Assembly (NCBI GenBank): GCA_964632995.1
Contig: CAZWDL010000047.1
Location: 1 to 48,261, forward strand
Length of the DNA stretch: 48,261 nt
Direction of reading: 5' to 3'
Source: CAZWDL01 sp964632995
GTDB lineage: Bacteria; Bacteroidota; Bacteroidia; Chitinophagales; Saprospiraceae
Positions within the stretch are counted from its first letter, which is position 1; the number at the start of each line of letters is the position of its first letter. Made by a program: the position numbers and the translations under genes. The notes beneath the pieces were generated by a model. That model was not told where the DNA came from. It saw nothing but the letters and a program-made list of their open reading frames with translations, and searched no databases. This document shows positions 1-9,000 of this stretch, one piece after another.

Positions 1-668
1 ATCCATCCGCCGCGACTGCGCCGGGAGTCGTAACGACCGCCGCGGTGATAACCGCCACCGCCACCGCCGTCGTCATTGAACAGGCTGCGTATGATAATGA
101 TGGCCACTACGATGATGATAATCATGGCGAAAGGCGGAATTCCTTCTTCGGAGTTACTGCGCCGGTCCCCGCCTTCGTTGTAATATTCGCCCGAGCCGAG
201 GCGCATAATGACATCGGTGGCCCTGTCGATGCCGGCGTAGTACTGATTTTGGCGAAAGGTGGGTTTGAGCACGTTTTCGATGATGCGTTTGGCGAGGGCG
301 TCGGGCAGGAAGCCTTCGGCGCCGTAGCCGGTCTGTATGATGATCTTGCGGTCGTCGTAGGCGATATAGAGGAGAATACCATTGTCTTTACCCTCCCGGC
401 CGATGCCCCATTCTTCCACGAGACGCAGGGTATAGTTGAACAGGTCGTCGCCTTCCAGCGAGCGTTCGATGACCACGGCGATCTGGGTGGAGGTGCTATC
501 GTCGTAGGCGACGAGTTTGCGCTCCAGCGCCGCCTGCTCCTGTGGTTGCAGGATGCCGGCGAAGTCCGTCACCAGGGTATTAGAGGGTGGTGGGACATCC
601 TTGGCGGCCAGCGAGAGCGTGGTGAAGCCGACGAGTAAAACCAGCAGTATTTTCCTTGTGATCATCAT
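1..668 (-). CDS. TPM-domain (YgcG-like) membrane protein, partial at left edge
   Basis: The frame is open from an ATG at 668 down to base 1, so the C-terminus lies outside the window (about 222 codons visible). The N-terminus MITRKILLVLLVGFTTLSLA (after an alternative upstream Met) is a signal peptide ending near AAKD. It is followed by a TPM domain with the typical 'VTDFAGIL' opening, a 'STQIAVVIE' strand and 'NGILLYIAYDDRKI'. A hydrophobic segment (FAMIIIIVVAIIII) and a Gly/Arg/Tyr-rich tail follow, as in YgcG proteins. TPM domains are linked to envelope functions such as photosystem II repair and phosphatase activity in other organisms; the role here is unknown. It is the third gene of a LemA-TPM-TPM operon, 20 bp after the preceding stop. 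The N-terminal exposed domain is inferred to be periplasmic, anchored by the TM segment. Confidence 0.85.
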   Translation of the reverse strand, partial: MMITRKILLVLLVGFTTLSLAAKDVPPPSNTLVTDFAGILQPQEQAALERKLVAYDDSTSTQIAVVIERSLEGDDLFNYTLRLVEEWGIGREGKDNGILLYIAYDDRKIIIQTGYGAEGFLPDALAKRIIENVLKPTFRQNQYYAGIDRATDVIMRLGSGEYYNEGGDRRSNSEEGIPPFAMIIIIVVAIIIIRSLFNDDGGGGGGYHRGGRYDSRRSRGGW

Positions 669-688
669 CTGAAAGTTATGTATAAGAA

Positions 689-1117
689 CTAATCGTACGA
701 CACGGCATCCGGCAGCTCGTTGTCGTCGTCCTGCTGCGGAGGGAAGAAGGCAGCGAGTTTTTCACCGATTCTTTCCAGCGCCTGACAGACCCCTTCGGCG
801 AAGTTGCCTTGACGGAACTGCGTCTGGGCCAGATCGCGCACATCCTGCCAGAAATTTTCAGGAACGCGGCGGTTGATGCCCTCGTCACCTAGTATGGCGA
901 ACTGATGGGCTTCAGGGACGAGGAAGAAGAGCACGCCGTTGCGTTCGCGGGTTTGCTCCATGCCGAGTTTGACGAAAGTCTGTTTGGCTTTCTCCAGTAC
1001 ATCCTTTCCGGCATCACGCGCCAGATGGACACGCACTTCACCCGAGGTGCGGTTTTCAACCTTCTCTATAGTATCGATGATGCGTTCTTCTTCTTCCTTG
1101 CTAAAAAAATCTATCAT
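689..1117 (-). CDS. TPM-domain protein without signal peptide
   Basis: This 142-residue protein starts MIDFFSKEEEERIIDTIEK and shows the TPM core: 'TSGEVRVHLARD' near residue 28, 'ERNGVLFFLVPEAHQFAILGDEGI' near 58-81, and 'FAEGVCQALERIGEKLAAFFP'. It lacks both a signal peptide and a membrane segment, unlike the downstream TPM gene, and ends in an acidic tail (DDDNELPD). It starts 8 bp after the lemA stop, so the two are surely co-transcribed. LemA followed by two TPM proteins, one soluble and one membrane-bound, is a recurrent Bacteroidota arrangement. Function is unknown; a cytoplasmic or membrane-peripheral partner of the other two is inference. Confidence 0.88.
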   Translation of the reverse strand: MIDFFSKEEEERIIDTIEKVENRTSGEVRVHLARDAGKDVLEKAKQTFVKLGMEQTRERNGVLFFLVPEAHQFAILGDEGINRRVPENFWQDVRDLAQTQFRQGNFAEGVCQALERIGEKLAAFFPPQQDDDNELPDAVSYD

Positions 1118-1125
1118 TGTATTAA

Positions 1126-1713
1126 TCAGAATTCAACCGTTGGTGCTTCCTGAGCGGTGGCTTCAGCTTCGAATTGCGCCTTGCGGTCGAAACCGAATAT
1201 ACCCGCGTAGAGGCTGCCCGGAAAACGGCGTATTTTTTTATTGTATTCGGTGACTACGTCGTTGAAGCGGTCGCGCTCTACTTTGATGCGGTTTTCCGTG
1301 CCTTCGAGTTGAGCCTGGAGTTCCAGGAAGTTCTGGTTGGCCTTTAATTCGGGGTAGCGTTCGACGCTAACCAGTAAACGCCCCAGAGACTGCGACAGTT
1401 CTGACTGGGCGGCCTGGAATTGCTGGAGTTTCTCCGGTGAAAGATTGGTAGGATCTACCTGGACACTGGTTGCTTTCGAGCGGGCCTCTATGACGTTGGT
1501 TAAGGTTTCCTGTTCGAATTCGGCATAGCCCTTGACCGTATTGACCAGGTTGGGAATGAGGTCGGCGCGGCGCTGGTAAGCACTCTGCACCTTACTCCAA
1601 GCGTTCTCGACGTTTTCTTCCACGTCGACCATAGAGTTGTAAGTGGAACAGCCGTTGACAAAAACGAGCAGGCCGACGGCGATAAGAACGATGGAAAGCG
1701 TAAGCGATTTCAT
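1126..1713 (-). CDS. lemA: LemA family protein
   Basis: The protein has 195 residues. An N-terminal hydrophobic segment ends at 'FVNGCSTYN', which could be a lipobox (Cys22) or a plain N-terminal anchor. The LemA helical core follows: 'VENAWSKVQSAYQRRADLIPNLVNTVKGYAEFE' (split here: residues 35-67), then 'LTNVIEARSKA', and 'LLVSVERYPELKANQNFLELQAQLEGTENRI', the most conserved stretch of the family. Length is normal. It is the first gene of the lemA-TPM-TPM operon, and a TATATTTG -7 element lies about 37 bp upstream. LemA proteins are membrane-anchored helical bundles with no firmly established biochemical role. Confidence 0.95.
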   Translation of the reverse strand: MKSLTLSIVLIAVGLLVFVNGCSTYNSMVDVEENVENAWSKVQSAYQRRADLIPNLVNTVKGYAEFEQETLTNVIEARSKATSVQVDPTNLSPEKLQQFQAAQSELSQSLGRLLVSVERYPELKANQNFLELQAQLEGTENRIKVERDRFNDVVTEYNKKIRRFPGSLYAGIFGFDRKAQFEAEATAQEAPTVEF

Positions 1714-1749
1714 TAGCGAAATTTTTTAGTAATTAAAATCAGCCGCTCG

Positions 1750-1757
1750 CAAATATA
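1750..1757 (-). promoter_or_regulatory. Bacteroidota -7 promoter element for lemA operon
   Basis: CAAATATA on the plus strand reads TATATTTG on the minus strand, a perfect match to the Bacteroidota -7 consensus TAnnTTTG. It implies a leader of about 32 bases before the lemA ATG at 1713. No well-spaced TTG -33 element is obvious. Confidence 0.55.
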
Positions 1758-1980
1758 GAAAGCTTGCGACCAAGTACGGTACAATTTCTACGAATGGGAA
1801 TCAGGTATCGGTGGACGTGATCAGCTGTGGTTAATCCGGTATAGATCAATTGATGTAGGCTGTTGTTGTGTTCGGTCTTTTCGCGATTGCCACTGTTGGC
1901 AACTACCCTTTGGCTATTAACCCGGATGAGCCGAAGGCCAGGGGCAATCCCGGAAATTAGCTTCCGGTTAGGTTCAACAA
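1758..1980. other. Intergenic region upstream of lemA, no gene supported
   Basis: An 81-codon minus-strand open frame crosses this stretch but shows no recognisable family, domain or signal peptide, and overlaps the end of the MeaB gene by a few bases. I treat it as chance. Apart from the lemA promoter nothing else is visible. Confidence 0.5.
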
Positions 1981-3060
1981 TCACATTGTATTAATACCCG
2001 TAAACAGGCGAATTAGTTCATCGGCGGCTTTGAAAGGGGAAATACGGTGTTCGATCACCGCTTGTTCCAGCACCTTCCAGCGCGCGGCCACTTCAGGATG
2101 AGCATAAAACAGTTCACGCAGGCGATTGTTGACGCGTTCGTGCAGCCAATATCTGGCTTGCTGCCGGCGATGGGCGTCAAAGTAATCATTTTTCGAGGTC
2201 GCCGTCCGGAAATCTTGTATTTTTTCCCAGATAGTTGAGATTCCTTCCTTTTCCAGCGCCGAACAGATGAGCACCTCCGGCGTCCAGCCGCTCTCCTTCG
2301 GCGGGAACAGGTGCAGGGCGTTGCGGTATTCCTGCCGGGCCTGTTTGGCTAGTGTTCGCCGCTCTCCCTCGGCTTTGTTGATGACGAGCAGGTCAGCCAT
2401 TTCTACAATGCCGCGTTTGATGCCCTGCAGCTCGTCACCTGCGCCAGGCAGGAGCAACAGCAGGAAAAAGTCGACCATGGAATGAACGGCCGTTTCCGAT
2501 TGTCCTACGCCGACGGTTTCTACCAGGATAGTGTCGAAGCCGGCAGCTTCACAGAGAATTATGGTTTCACGTGTTTTTTGACTGACGCCGCCCAGCGATT
2601 CGCCGGCAGGAGAGGGGCGTATAAAAGCCTGATCATGATGTGATAGTTTTTCCATGCGGGTTTTATCACCGAGAATGCTGCCCTTGCTGATCTGGCTGCT
2701 CGGGTCGATGGCCAGTACCGCCGGACGCCGGCCCCGGTCGATGATGTTCTGCCCCAACGCTTCGATAAAGGTGCTCTTACCTACTCCCGGCGAGCCGGTG
2801 ATGCCTATGCGAATGGAGCGGCCGCTATGCGGCAGACAGGCCTCTACAATGTCCTGGGCTATCGCCCGGTGGCGTTCTGAACGGCTCTCCACCAGCGTGA
2901 TGGCCCGGCTGAGCATCACCCGGTCGCCGTTGAAAATGCCCTCGATGAGATCCCCGGTAGAAGGCGGCGTAGGCCGGCGCTGCGTGGAAAGTTGGGGGTT
3001 GAGGTGGCCCGGCGGGGCCTGCTTACCCGAATCTTGTTTGTCTTTCTCCTTATCCGGCAT
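1981..3060 (-). CDS. meaB: Methylmalonyl-CoA mutase-associated GTPase MeaB (ArgK family)
   Basis: This P-loop G3E GTPase of 359 residues (start at 3060) loads or protects adenosylcobalamin-dependent methylmalonyl-CoA mutase. Visible signatures: Walker A 'GSPGVGKS' at about residues 89-96, 'AVLAIDPSSQISKGSILGDKTRM', switch region 'ETVGVGQSE', 'LLLLPGAGDELQGIKRGI' and the G4 motif 'NKAEGERR'. The frame stays open upstream to 3153, but the added residues are translated from a seven-base tandem array and the TATATTTG -7 element at 3074-3081 lies inside the extension, so the ATG at 3060 is preferred. Residues 1-35 are a low-complexity Lys/Pro/Gln stretch before the family core. The mutase genes themselves are not in the window. 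Confidence 0.93.
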   Translation of the reverse strand: MPDKEKDKQDSGKQAPPGHLNPQLSTQRRPTPPSTGDLIEGIFNGDRVMLSRAITLVESRSERHRAIAQDIVEACLPHSGRSIRIGITGSPGVGKSTFIEALGQNIIDRGRRPAVLAIDPSSQISKGSILGDKTRMEKLSHHDQAFIRPSPAGESLGGVSQKTRETIILCEAAGFDTILVETVGVGQSETAVHSMVDFFLLLLLPGAGDELQGIKRGIVEMADLLVINKAEGERRTLAKQARQEYRNALHLFPPKESGWTPEVLICSALEKEGISTIWEKIQDFRTATSKNDYFDAHRRQQARYWLHERVNNRLRELFYAHPEVAARWKVLEQAVIEHRISPFKAADELIRLFTGINTM

Positions 3061-3073
3061 CTGGACTTTTGGG

Positions 3074-3081
3074 CAAATATA
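3074..3081 (-). promoter_or_regulatory. Bacteroidota -7 promoter element for meaB
   Basis: The minus strand reads TATATTTG, a perfect TAnnTTTG element, 13 bases upstream of the ATG at 3060. Transcription would begin about 9 bases before the ATG, leaving almost no leader. This site decides the start codon of meaB. Confidence 0.55.
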
Positions 3082-3123
3082 AGGAGTTCTGCCGGGGATA
3101 GTGGCTTTTACCGCTTCTTTGAC

Positions 3124-3179
3124 CAGTCCCCAGTCCCCAGTCCCCAGCATCAAGCATCAAGCATCCAGTCCCCCAGCCC
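3124..3179. repeat. Seven-base tandem array between paaG-like gene and meaB
   Basis: Contiguous units with strict 7-bp period: CAGTCCC three times (3124-3144), CAGCATC (3145-3151), AAGCATC twice (3152-3165), CAGTCCC again (3166-3172), then a degenerate CCAGCCC. It runs up to the stop codon of the enoyl-CoA hydratase gene (minus strand, ends 3179). Confidence 0.85.
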
Positions 3180-3967
3180 TACTCCCCCCGGAACTCCGGC
3201 TTCCGTTTCTCCAGGAAAGCCTGCACGCCTTCGCGGTAATCGTGGGTTTGTCCGGCCCGGCCCTGTAGTTCGATTTCGGTTTGAAGCTGGGAGTCGAAGT
3301 CGTTGTACATGGCCCGGTTGAGGGCCTGTTTGGTCAGTGCCAGTCCGCGCGTGGGCATTTGGGAGAGGCGCTCAGCGAGCAGGAAGGCGGCTTCTTCAAA
3401 TTTCTCATCGGGGATGGCCTGGTAGATCATGCCCATGGCGGCGGCCTCCACGGCGCTGACGCGTTCGCCCAGCATCATGAGGGCGCCGGCGCGCTGCCAG
3501 CCGATAAGGCGTGGTAGCAGGTAGGTGCCGCCGGTATCGGGGATCAGGCCGATCTTGCTGAAAGCCTGGATGAAGTAGGCGGAGGTTTTAGCCACCGTAA
3601 TGTCGCAGGCGATGGCGATGTTGGCGCCGGCGCCGGCCGCTACGCCGTTGACGCCGCAGACGACGGGTTTTTCCAGCGCGCGGATTTTCTCCACGATGGG
3701 ATTGAGATGCTCGCCGAGGATGGTCTCGAAGCCGGGAGCATTCTCACCGGTCACCTCGCCGAGGTCCTGCCCGGCGCAGAAGGCTTTGCCTGCGCCGGTG
3801 AGGTAGACGGCGCGGATGTCTTTGTCGTCGGCGCAGTCGTCGAGCCGCTTTTGTAACTCCCGCGCCAATGGGCCGGTCATGCTGTTGTATTTCTTGGGCC
3901 GGTTGAGGGTGAGGACAGCGACGTTGCCTTTCTTTTCGAAGAGGACGAGGGTGTTTTCCTGGGTCAT
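3179..3967 (-). CDS. paaG: Enoyl-CoA hydratase/isomerase, PaaG-like
   Basis: A crotonase-fold protein of 262 residues. The N-terminal strand is followed by 'LNRPKKYNSM'; oxyanion-hole motifs are 'AFCAGQDLGEV' (residues 62-72) and 'GVNGVAAGAGANIAIACDI' (105-123). The motif 'SKIGLIPDTGGTYLLPRLIG' (137-156, Asp144) is typical of PaaG, the 2-(1,2-epoxy-1,2-dihydrophenyl)acetyl-CoA isomerase of the aerobic phenylacetate pathway. Classical hydratases carry a Glu where PaaG has a hydrophobic residue and uses the Asp. The tail 'YREGVQAFLEKRKPEFRGE' is the usual crotonase end. A paaD gene is encoded at 14211-14702, which supports the pathway, but no other paa gene is adjacent. A different acyl-CoA isomerase specificity remains possible. 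Confidence 0.85.
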   Translation of the reverse strand: MTQENTLVLFEKKGNVAVLTLNRPKKYNSMTGPLARELQKRLDDCADDKDIRAVYLTGAGKAFCAGQDLGEVTGENAPGFETILGEHLNPIVEKIRALEKPVVCGVNGVAAGAGANIAIACDITVAKTSAYFIQAFSKIGLIPDTGGTYLLPRLIGWQRAGALMMLGERVSAVEAAAMGMIYQAIPDEKFEEAAFLLAERLSQMPTRGLALTKQALNRAMYNDFDSQLQTEIELQGRAGQTHDYREGVQAFLEKRKPEFRGE

Positions 3968-4333
3968 AGGTTAAAATTGGTTAGGTTTTCTTAGTGGGCG
4001 TAAAATTACATAGAGAAACACGAAGAAGACACAAAGTACACAGAGAATTGGGGAAAGTTTTTTGCCGGTGAGGAGAAATGAGAGCTTAAACTTCTGCGGC
4101 CTGCGAGGAAGGTGAAAACATCTGCAAAACCTAAAAAATATCAGCCAATTTGCCGCAAAATTGTTAATTTTATCTCCCTTGTTTATGCGGTCGTCGAAGA
4201 ATCCATCACTATCATCTCGGTGTTTGATTCAAGGTCCAGTAATCCTTTCAACTAACGCGATTCGTCGAAAAAATGTGACGATCAGGGAGTGGATAGGTAA
4301 CATTGCTCCTCTTGTTGATCAAAACAAATCACA
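3968..4333. other. Divergent intergenic region with degenerate tandem repeat
   Basis: This 366-bp gap separates the minus-strand PaaG-like gene from the plus-strand serine hydrolase. At 4008-4047 there is a degenerate repeat of about 10 bases (ACATAGAGAA, ACACGAAGA, ACACAGAGAA and similar). No ORF, tRNA, clear TAnnTTTG promoter or terminator is seen. Confidence 0.4.
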
Positions 4334-5677
4334 ATGAACATTCGACTGCTTATGCTGGGCCTGTTGTGCCTGCCCCTATTCCTCAACGCCCAATCCATCT
4401 CCGATTCGGCGGAAGCTTATCTCAGCAAACTCCACGAGTTGGACAAATTTAGCGGAAGCGTACTTGTCGCCAAAGGCGATGAAGTGCTGTATACCGGCGG
4501 CTTTGGCCATGCCAGTATTGAGTTTGACGTACCGAATACGCCGGAGACGCGCTTCCGGCTCGGCTCCATCACCAAGCAGTTTACCGCAGTATCCATACTG
4601 CAACTGGCGGAGCAGGGCAAGATTGATTTGGACGGTGTGATCACCGATTACCTGCCCGGTTATCCCGCCGAGCCGCACGGATCGAAAGTCACTGTGCATC
4701 AGTTGCTCAATCACACTTCCGGTATTCCGAGTTACACGGGGATCGAAGAGATTATGTCGGCGCGCGGCAACTGGTCGGAGACGCCGCGAGCCTTTACGAA
4801 GTATTTCGAAGAGCTGGAGCTGGAGTTCGAACCCGGCAGTGAGTACAAGTACAACAACTCGGCCTACCACCTGCTCGGCCTGATCATAGAAGCGGTCAGC
4901 GAAATGCCTTACGAAGATTATCTGCGGAAAAACATCCTCGATCCGCTGGGAATGGAGAACACCGGCTTGGAAGATTACCAGGAGGTCATCCTGAACGAGG
5001 CCAACGGTTACGCCAGGATCGGAGCGGAGCCCCTGGCCGATGCCAATATCAATATGAATATTCCCTACGCTGCCGGCTCCATGTACAGCACGGTCGGCGA
5101 CCTGCATATCTGGCACCAGGCGCTTACGGCACGCAAAATGCTGTCGGAGGAATCTTATGAAAAGATGTTTACGCCTTACCTGAACAACTACGGCTACGGA
5201 TGGACGATTGTAGAGTGGTTTGAAAAGCCCTTCATTCAGCACGGCGGCGGCATCGACGGCTTTAGCACCTTTGCCGGTCGCTTCCCGGAGGAAAAAGTCT
5301 ACGTTATCGTACTAGCTAATCTGGAAACATCCAGAAGCGCCAATATCGCTCGTGACCTGGCCGCTATGGTTTTCGGCGAACCTTACGAGATGCCCAAAGA
5401 GATAGTGGAAGTGGAGGTCAATCCGGCCGTTTACGAGGATTATCTGGGCACTTATCAACTTTCCCCGGACTTTTCCCTGACCATTTTGCGCGAAGGCGAT
5501 CAACTGTTTGCGCAGGGCACGGGCCAGCAACCGATCGAGATCTTCCCGGCGAGTGAGACGCTGTTCTTCGCCAAAGTCATCGACGCCAAGATTGAATTCG
5601 TTCGCGGCGACGACGGCAAGGTCGACAAGATTATCCTCCACCAGGGGGGACAGGTTGAGGGGAAAAGAGTGGAATGA
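4334..5677 (+). CDS. Secreted serine hydrolase, beta-lactamase / PBP4* family
   Basis: A 447-residue protein with a signal peptide (residues 1-19, cleavage after 'FLNA'). The class C beta-lactamase fold is marked by S-x-x-K in 'GSITKQF' (Ser78, Lys81), the Y-x-N motif 'YKYNNS' (Tyr173, Asn175) and 'HGGGIDGF' (His303-Gly-Gly). The first Met-proximal motif 'VLVAKGDEVLYTGGFGHA' is typical of the family. The catalytic domain ends near residue 345, and a C-terminal beta domain of about 100 residues ('YEDYLGTYQLSPDFSLTI') resembles the lipocalin-like tail found in many such hydrolases. It probably acts in the periplasm on an ester, peptide or D-amino acid substrate; true antibiotic hydrolysis is not implied. 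Transcribed alone. Confidence 0.92.
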   Translation: MNIRLLMLGLLCLPLFLNAQSISDSAEAYLSKLHELDKFSGSVLVAKGDEVLYTGGFGHASIEFDVPNTPETRFRLGSITKQFTAVSILQLAEQGKIDLDGVITDYLPGYPAEPHGSKVTVHQLLNHTSGIPSYTGIEEIMSARGNWSETPRAFTKYFEELELEFEPGSEYKYNNSAYHLLGLIIEAVSEMPYEDYLRKNILDPLGMENTGLEDYQEVILNEANGYARIGAEPLADANINMNIPYAAGSMYSTVGDLHIWHQALTARKMLSEESYEKMFTPYLNNYGYGWTIVEWFEKPFIQHGGGIDGFSTFAGRFPEEKVYVIVLANLETSRSANIARDLAAMVFGEPYEMPKEIVEVEVNPAVYEDYLGTYQLSPDFSLTILREGDQLFAQGTGQQPIEIFPASETLFFAKVIDAKIEFVRGDDGKVDKIILHQGGQVEGKRVE

Positions 5678-6068
5678 AATCGATGGGATATTTCTTCATT
5701 CGTAAATAGTCCTGACGGCTGATGCCGGGAAATTAAGGTGTAGCACTAGAGGGGCTGAGAACTGACAGATTTCAAAATCGTATGTATTTAGCGTGTTTTA
5801 TGAGACAAGCCGACAACAGTTTAGAAGTTTAGCGCTGTGCCCTTCGGGTTTGCTGTTTAGGAGTTTAGCAGGCCTGAAACCGGGAATCTCGTTTTCAGAT
5901 CTGCTAAACTTCTAAACCAGCCACCCCAGGAGGGGCGGCGACTAAACTTCTAAACTTTTCAGTCGATTTAACCGGTAATTACGCAAAATACGTACCGAAA
6001 ATCTGGCAGTTCTACACACAAAAATAGGCCAGAATTACCGACAGTTACTTTTGGGGCCAGCTCTCAGA
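5678..6068. other. Convergent intergenic region with nested inverted repeats
   Basis: This 391-bp gap lies between two convergent genes. Its centre (5819-5955) is filled by four copies of a 15-base motif in nested inverted orientation (separate repeat entry). The flanks show no ORF or RNA gene. Confidence 0.5.
5819..5955. repeat. Nested inverted repeat built from GTTTAG units
   Basis: GTTTAGAAGTTTAGC (5819-5833) and GTTTAGGAGTTTAGC (5855-5869) face GCTAAACTTCTAAAC (5903-5917) and ACTAAACTTCTAAAC (5941-5955). The inner pair can form a long hairpin, extended by CTGAAAC opposite GTTTTCAG. Each 15-mer is itself two GTTTAG half-units about 8 bases apart. Confidence 0.85.
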
Positions 6069-9000
6069 CTAGTACCCCTTCACCAGGCTCACCCCACTAT
6101 CCTCTACCATTTGCCGGAAGGCTGCCCAGTCATCACTGAAGAAGCGGTCGATGCGTTCCATTACCGGTTTAGCCTGCTCTTCCGCGTAGGCCACACGGTG
6201 CTCCTGCGTGGTGGTGCGGGGGAAGAAGACCGTTTGCAGATATCGATTGGTGTTGGAGAGGATGCGGTCCAGTAGATCGTCGTCGCGGTAGATGCCCTGC
6301 AGGTCCTCGTCGGGGAGGATTCCGGTGAAGATGTCATCGATTGCCTGCTGCAGGGTGTCGGCTTGCGCCAAAACAGGATCGGCGCCTTCCTGTCCTTTAA
6401 GCAGTTTTTTCAGACTGCCCAGTGTTTCCTTCACTTCACGCAGCTGATCCACTTTTTCGGTGACGCTGCGCACGGTTCCGTAGTGCCGGTCGATCAGTTC
6501 GGCTTTGGCGACCATATCCTCCAGGCTCATCTGCAGTTTCGGATCGGGAAGGACGGTCACAGTAGTTGAGTCAGCGGCATCGCCATAGCTGATGCGGACG
6601 AGGTAGTCGCCGGGAACGACATTGCGACCGCCGCGCTCGGCGCTTTCCTCTTTGGGCTTGGGCGTATCCGGATAGCGGACGTCGCGGACGTCGAGCTCCC
6701 AGGTGATGCGGTTGATGCCCTTTTCAGGTTCGGCTTTGAGGGTCCGGATCAATTCTCGTTGGGTGTTGAATACCTCGATGACTGCCTTCGGCGGCTTTTT
6801 CTTTTCGGCCGTATCGGTCATTGTTTCCCGGATGTAGTACGAAATCAGGGCCCCCGGTTCGCGGTTTTCGCCCACGAAGAGGCCGTCGCCGGTACTGCGA
6901 TAGCCGTTGGGTTCGCCGAGATTAGCGAGGTAGGCATCAGTGGCGGGGAATACCTTCAGCGGATGGTTGAAGACCGCCTCGGCGCCCTCCCGGGCCAGCT
7001 CCCGCAGCGGCCGGATATCGTCGAGTATCCAGACGGCGCGGCCGAAGGTGCCGATTACCAGGTCGCCCATGCGCGGCTGCAGCGCCATATCCATGGTAGA
7101 GACGGTGGGGTAACCCTGTGTCCATTTGCTCCAGTTTTCACCCTTGTCGATGCTGACATAGAGGCCAAATTCGGCGCCCAGAAACAGCAGTTCGGGCACT
7201 TCGGTATCCTGCACCACGGAGAGGCAGTAGCCCCAGACCTGATCGCCGTCGGCCAGGCGTTGCCAGGATTCGCCGTAATCGGTAGTGTGATAGAGGTAGG
7301 GCGTCCAGTCACCGCGCCGGTAGTTGTTGATGACGGCGAAGGCTTCACCTGCACGATGAGGAGAGGCCTGTATCTGAGCCACCCAGGAACTGTCGGGCAC
7401 GCCCCGGATATTAGCGCTCAGATCGGTCCAGTTATCGCCTCCGTCACGGGTGAGGTGGACTTTGCCGTCGTCGGAGCCGGTCCAGATCACCCCTTCCTGC
7501 ACCGGACTGGGTTCGATGGTGATGAGGCTGGTATGTGTTTCGGCGCCGGTGGCGTCGAGGGTGAGGCCGCCGGTACGATCATTTTGTTTGGCTTCGTAAT
7601 CGGTGGTCAGGTCGGGCGAGATGCGCTCCCAGCTATCGCCCTTGTCACGGCTGCGCAGCACATACTGTGCGCCGAGGTAGACCGTCTGCCGGTCGAAGGG
7701 ATCGATGGCCAGGGCAGCGTTCCAGTTGAAGCGCAGTTCTTCGCCGCCTTCGAGGAAGGGCTTAATGGCGAAGAGGTTGCCGGTCTCGAGGTCGTAGCGC
7801 AGCAGGTTGCCGCCCTGGGAGAGGGCGTAGCCGTGGCGCGGATTCTGTGGATCGGGCACGGCGTCGAAGCCGTCGCCGTAGCCGATGCGGTTCCAGTACA
7901 GGTTGCGGATACCCTTGCGGCGCCACACGCGGCTGGGCCCGCGCCAGGTGCCATTGTCCTGCAGGCCGCCGTAGACCTTGTAGGGCACCTGGTCATCGAC
8001 GCGGATGTGGTAAAACTGAGCTAGGGGCAGGTTTTCGGAGAAGTCCCAGGTGTCGCCTCCGTCGCGCGAGAGGCAGAGGCCGCCGTCGTTGCCACAGATG
8101 AGGAAGTCCGGATCATCGGGGTGAATGTAAAAGGCGTGATTGTCGACATGGATCAGGTTGGGATCGATGAGGCGCTCGAAGGTCTTGCCGCCGTCCTGAC
8201 TGACATCGACGTAGGAGTGCAGGTTGAACACCCGGTTTTCGTTTTTGGTATCGACAAAAATATCGGCGTAGTAGAAGGGACGCCCGCCGATGCCTTTGGT
8301 GGCGACCAGCTTCCAGCTCTGCCCGCCGTCAGTCGATTTATACAGGCCGTTCTTTTTGGATTCCACCAGCGCGTAGACGATCTCGGGCCTGGAGGGCGCG
8401 ACGGCCAGTCCGATGCGGCCGAGCTCGCCTTCCGGCAGGCCGTCTTCGGCAGTGCGCTGCTGCCAGGTCTCGCCGCCGTCGTAGGAGACGTATAGGCCGG
8501 AGCCGGGGCCGCCGGAGTTGAAGAACCAGGGCCAACGGCGGTGTTCCCACATGGCGGCGATGAGCTTGTTTGGATTGGAGGGGTCGATGACCAGGTCGGC
8601 GCAGCCTGTTTTTTCGTTGACGAAGAGGACTTTCTCCCAGCTCTGTCCGCCGTCCGTCGTCTTGTATACGCCACGCTCGGGATGTTCCGACCAGGGATCG
8701 CCGATGGCGGCCACCCAGGCGATGTCGGGATTGTCTGGATGCAAAATGACCCGGTGGATATTGCGTGTGTTTTCCAGGCCGAGATGGCGCCAGCTTTTAC
8801 CTCCGTCGATACTCTTGTACATCCCGTAGCCGCTGGTCAGGGAGTTGCGGGGATTGCCTTCCCCGGTACCGATCCAGAGTAAGGAAGGGTTGTTCTGATC
8901 GATGGCCACGGCGCCGACGGAGGAGGCTTCTTCATTTTCGAAGACGGTGCTCCAGCTCAGTCCGCCGTTATAGGAATGCCACAGTCCGCCCGAGGCGGTG

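Noticed and set aside
45..638. 197-codon plus-strand open frame
   Set aside because: It is antisense to the TPM-domain gene on the minus strand, which has a signal peptide, a conserved domain and operon partners.
1739..1984. 81-codon minus-strand open frame upstream of lemA
   Set aside because: No domain, no signal, covers the lemA promoter; likely chance.
4376..5242. 288-codon minus-strand open frame
   Set aside because: It is antisense to the serine hydrolase gene, which has clear catalytic motifs.
6759..8024. 421-codon plus-strand open frame
   Set aside because: It lies antisense within the Asp-box repeat gene, whose repeats account for the GC-rich stop-free complement.
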